Shown: positions 63,254 through 64,000 of the stretch, in pieces
Numbering within the stretch: position 1 is the stretch's first letter
How the letters are laid out: the number at the start of each line of letters is the position of its first letter
Virus record (IMG/VR): IMGVR_UViG_3300032073_005220
Coordinates: 93,015-157,014 of that record
Strand: one strand, 5' to 3'
Source of the DNA: a virus
Length of the DNA: 64,000 bases
The notes under the pieces: model-generated
The model's database searches: none
Told to the model about the DNA's origin: nothing
The model's input: the letters and a program-made list of their open reading frames with translations, nothing else
Position numbers and translations under genes: made by a program

Positions 63254-64000
63254 TTAGAAATTCTTTCTTACGTTTAAAGAAGCCTTTTGTTCTGGTATTA
63301 ATACTGTTTTTGTAGTATTTAGCTCTTCTACAGATACAGAGCCTTGTTTTTCCATTTGGCCAATATTAGACTTAAGCATTTGTTTTGCTAAAGGATTGTT
63401 CATGTCATGAATATCTAATAAGTCTTGTTTATCTTTAGCCATCATATATACTTCTCCTGCTCCTTGAAGTCTTTTATTCTGGTTGTCTAAATCAGATTGT
63501 TTTTTCTTTCTAGCGTTATCTCTTTTTTGTTTTATCATCCAGCCATCAAGCAAATCATGATCATCAATAATTTCTTCACTAGGAGACTCTGGATGCTCAT
63601 AAACACTGTCATACATCTTACTGGTGTTTACCAAGTTTCTTTGTTCTTCTGACCATTCACACACAGGTCCAGCAAATACATTTTGTTTGTCGGCATTCCA
63701 ATAAGATCTCCATATGTCGCTTTTTGCTATATCTCTGTACTGGTTGTTATTAATATGATATTTATTGATCTCGCTAACTAATTGATTAAATTTATTGTAT
63801 GATTGTGGAGACTTGTGCTCTTTATTATTAAATACTTTTTTATTATTACAATATAAAGAATTTACTATTAGATATTCTTGCTTAATACCTTCGGCATATC
63901 CTTCTAGTGTGTGTGTTTTAAATTCTTGCTTTTTAGCATATATTTGATTTGTTTGTCTTTCCAAGTTCCTAATCATCTTTCTGTTACGTTCTATGCTTTT
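63254..64000 (-). CDS. Partial protein of unknown function in the tail gene run, 5' end outside the window
   Basis: The frame stays open to the right edge. The first ATG inside is at 63976, giving 240 residues, but eight more codons precede it without a stop, so the real start may lie beyond. The chain is polar and helical, rich in Lys, Asn and Gln. A DDHDLLDGWMIKQKRDNARK segment near residue 140-160 is the most structured part and looks conserved. A helical tail with LAKQMLKSNIGQMEKQG follows. It ends one base before the 107-residue gene and so belongs to the same transcript. No function is assigned. Confidence 0.6.
   Translation of the reverse strand, partial: KSIERNRKMIRNLERQTNQIYAKKQEFKTHTLEGYAEGIKQEYLIVNSLYCNNKKVFNNKEHKSPQSYNKFNQLVSEINKYHINNNQYRDIAKSDIWRSYWNADKQNVFAGPVCEWSEEQRNLVNTSKMYDSVYEHPESPSEEIIDDHDLLDGWMIKQKRDNARKKKQSDLDNQNKRLQGAGEVYMMAKDKQDLLDIHDMNNPLAKQMLKSNIGQMEKQGSVSVEELNTTKTVLIPEQKASLNVRKNF

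Noticed and set aside
1-64000. tRNA genes, integrase, attachment sites or lysogeny genes
   Set aside because: Nothing with cloverleaf features, integrase motifs or repressor pairs was recognised by eye in this window.

Overview
The window is a contiguous piece of a large, AT-rich, double-stranded DNA tailed bacteriophage (Caudoviricetes). The evidence is a phage-style replication module (DnaB-type helicase, DnaG-type primase, deoxynucleotide kinase, Pol III alpha/epsilon homologues, SSB) facing a long tail-morphogenesis module with a 4,561-residue tape measure protein, tail-chaperone-like genes and very large fibre/baseplate proteins. There are no host housekeeping, rRNA or tRNA genes. Several fibre traits (a YYYC-type domain, Thr-Pro linkers, LamG-like sheets) are of the kind I associate with aquatic phages. 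The host cannot be named from the sequence; the one clear promoter is of the sigma70 type (TTGACT-16-TATAAT), which fits use of host RNA polymerase. Virion type (myo- or siphovirus) is not settled here.

Left arm, + strand, 1-18427. Genes are packed tightly, often with 4-base stop/start overlaps. 1-9527 carries a partial helical protein, a Lys-rich zinc-ribbon protein, helicase, primase, dNMP kinase, a RecB/Cas4-like nuclease, and a DNA polymerase III alpha subunit split into two genes, with a 60-residue Cys-containing protein and a DEDDh proofreading exonuclease between the halves. ssb (9602-9991) is a separate unit with its own promoter and a strong hairpin terminator. 10097-16604 is a run of eight coupled genes: one clear GT4-type glycosyltransferase followed by seven divergent proteins that look like degenerate glycosyltransferase, nucleotidyltransferase and methyltransferase folds. 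16576-18427 holds a Vsr/EDxHD-like nuclease, a probable single-strand-annealing protein and a zinc-ribbon companion.

Right arm, - strand, 64000-18448. Read in transcription order: a partial gene at the window edge, two small tail-assembly genes (one with a heptapeptide repeat tail), the giant tape measure gene, four fibre-type genes including a subtilisin-family protease with an intact catalytic triad, a 1,501-residue protein with extreme polyproline, Thr-Pro and Gly-Pro tracts, a pair of paralogous lectin-like proteins, and three large structural proteins (652, 2,235 and 2,485 residues). The two arms converge with only 20 bases between stop codons.

The points most worth a second look are the split polymerase with its proofreader in the gap, the divergent glycosylation-like gene run, the tape measure protein with a candidate PD-(D/E)xK domain, a close EF-hand pair and five copies of one signature, the virion-module subtilase, and a Cys-framed domain plus Thr-Pro linker shared among neighbouring fibre proteins.
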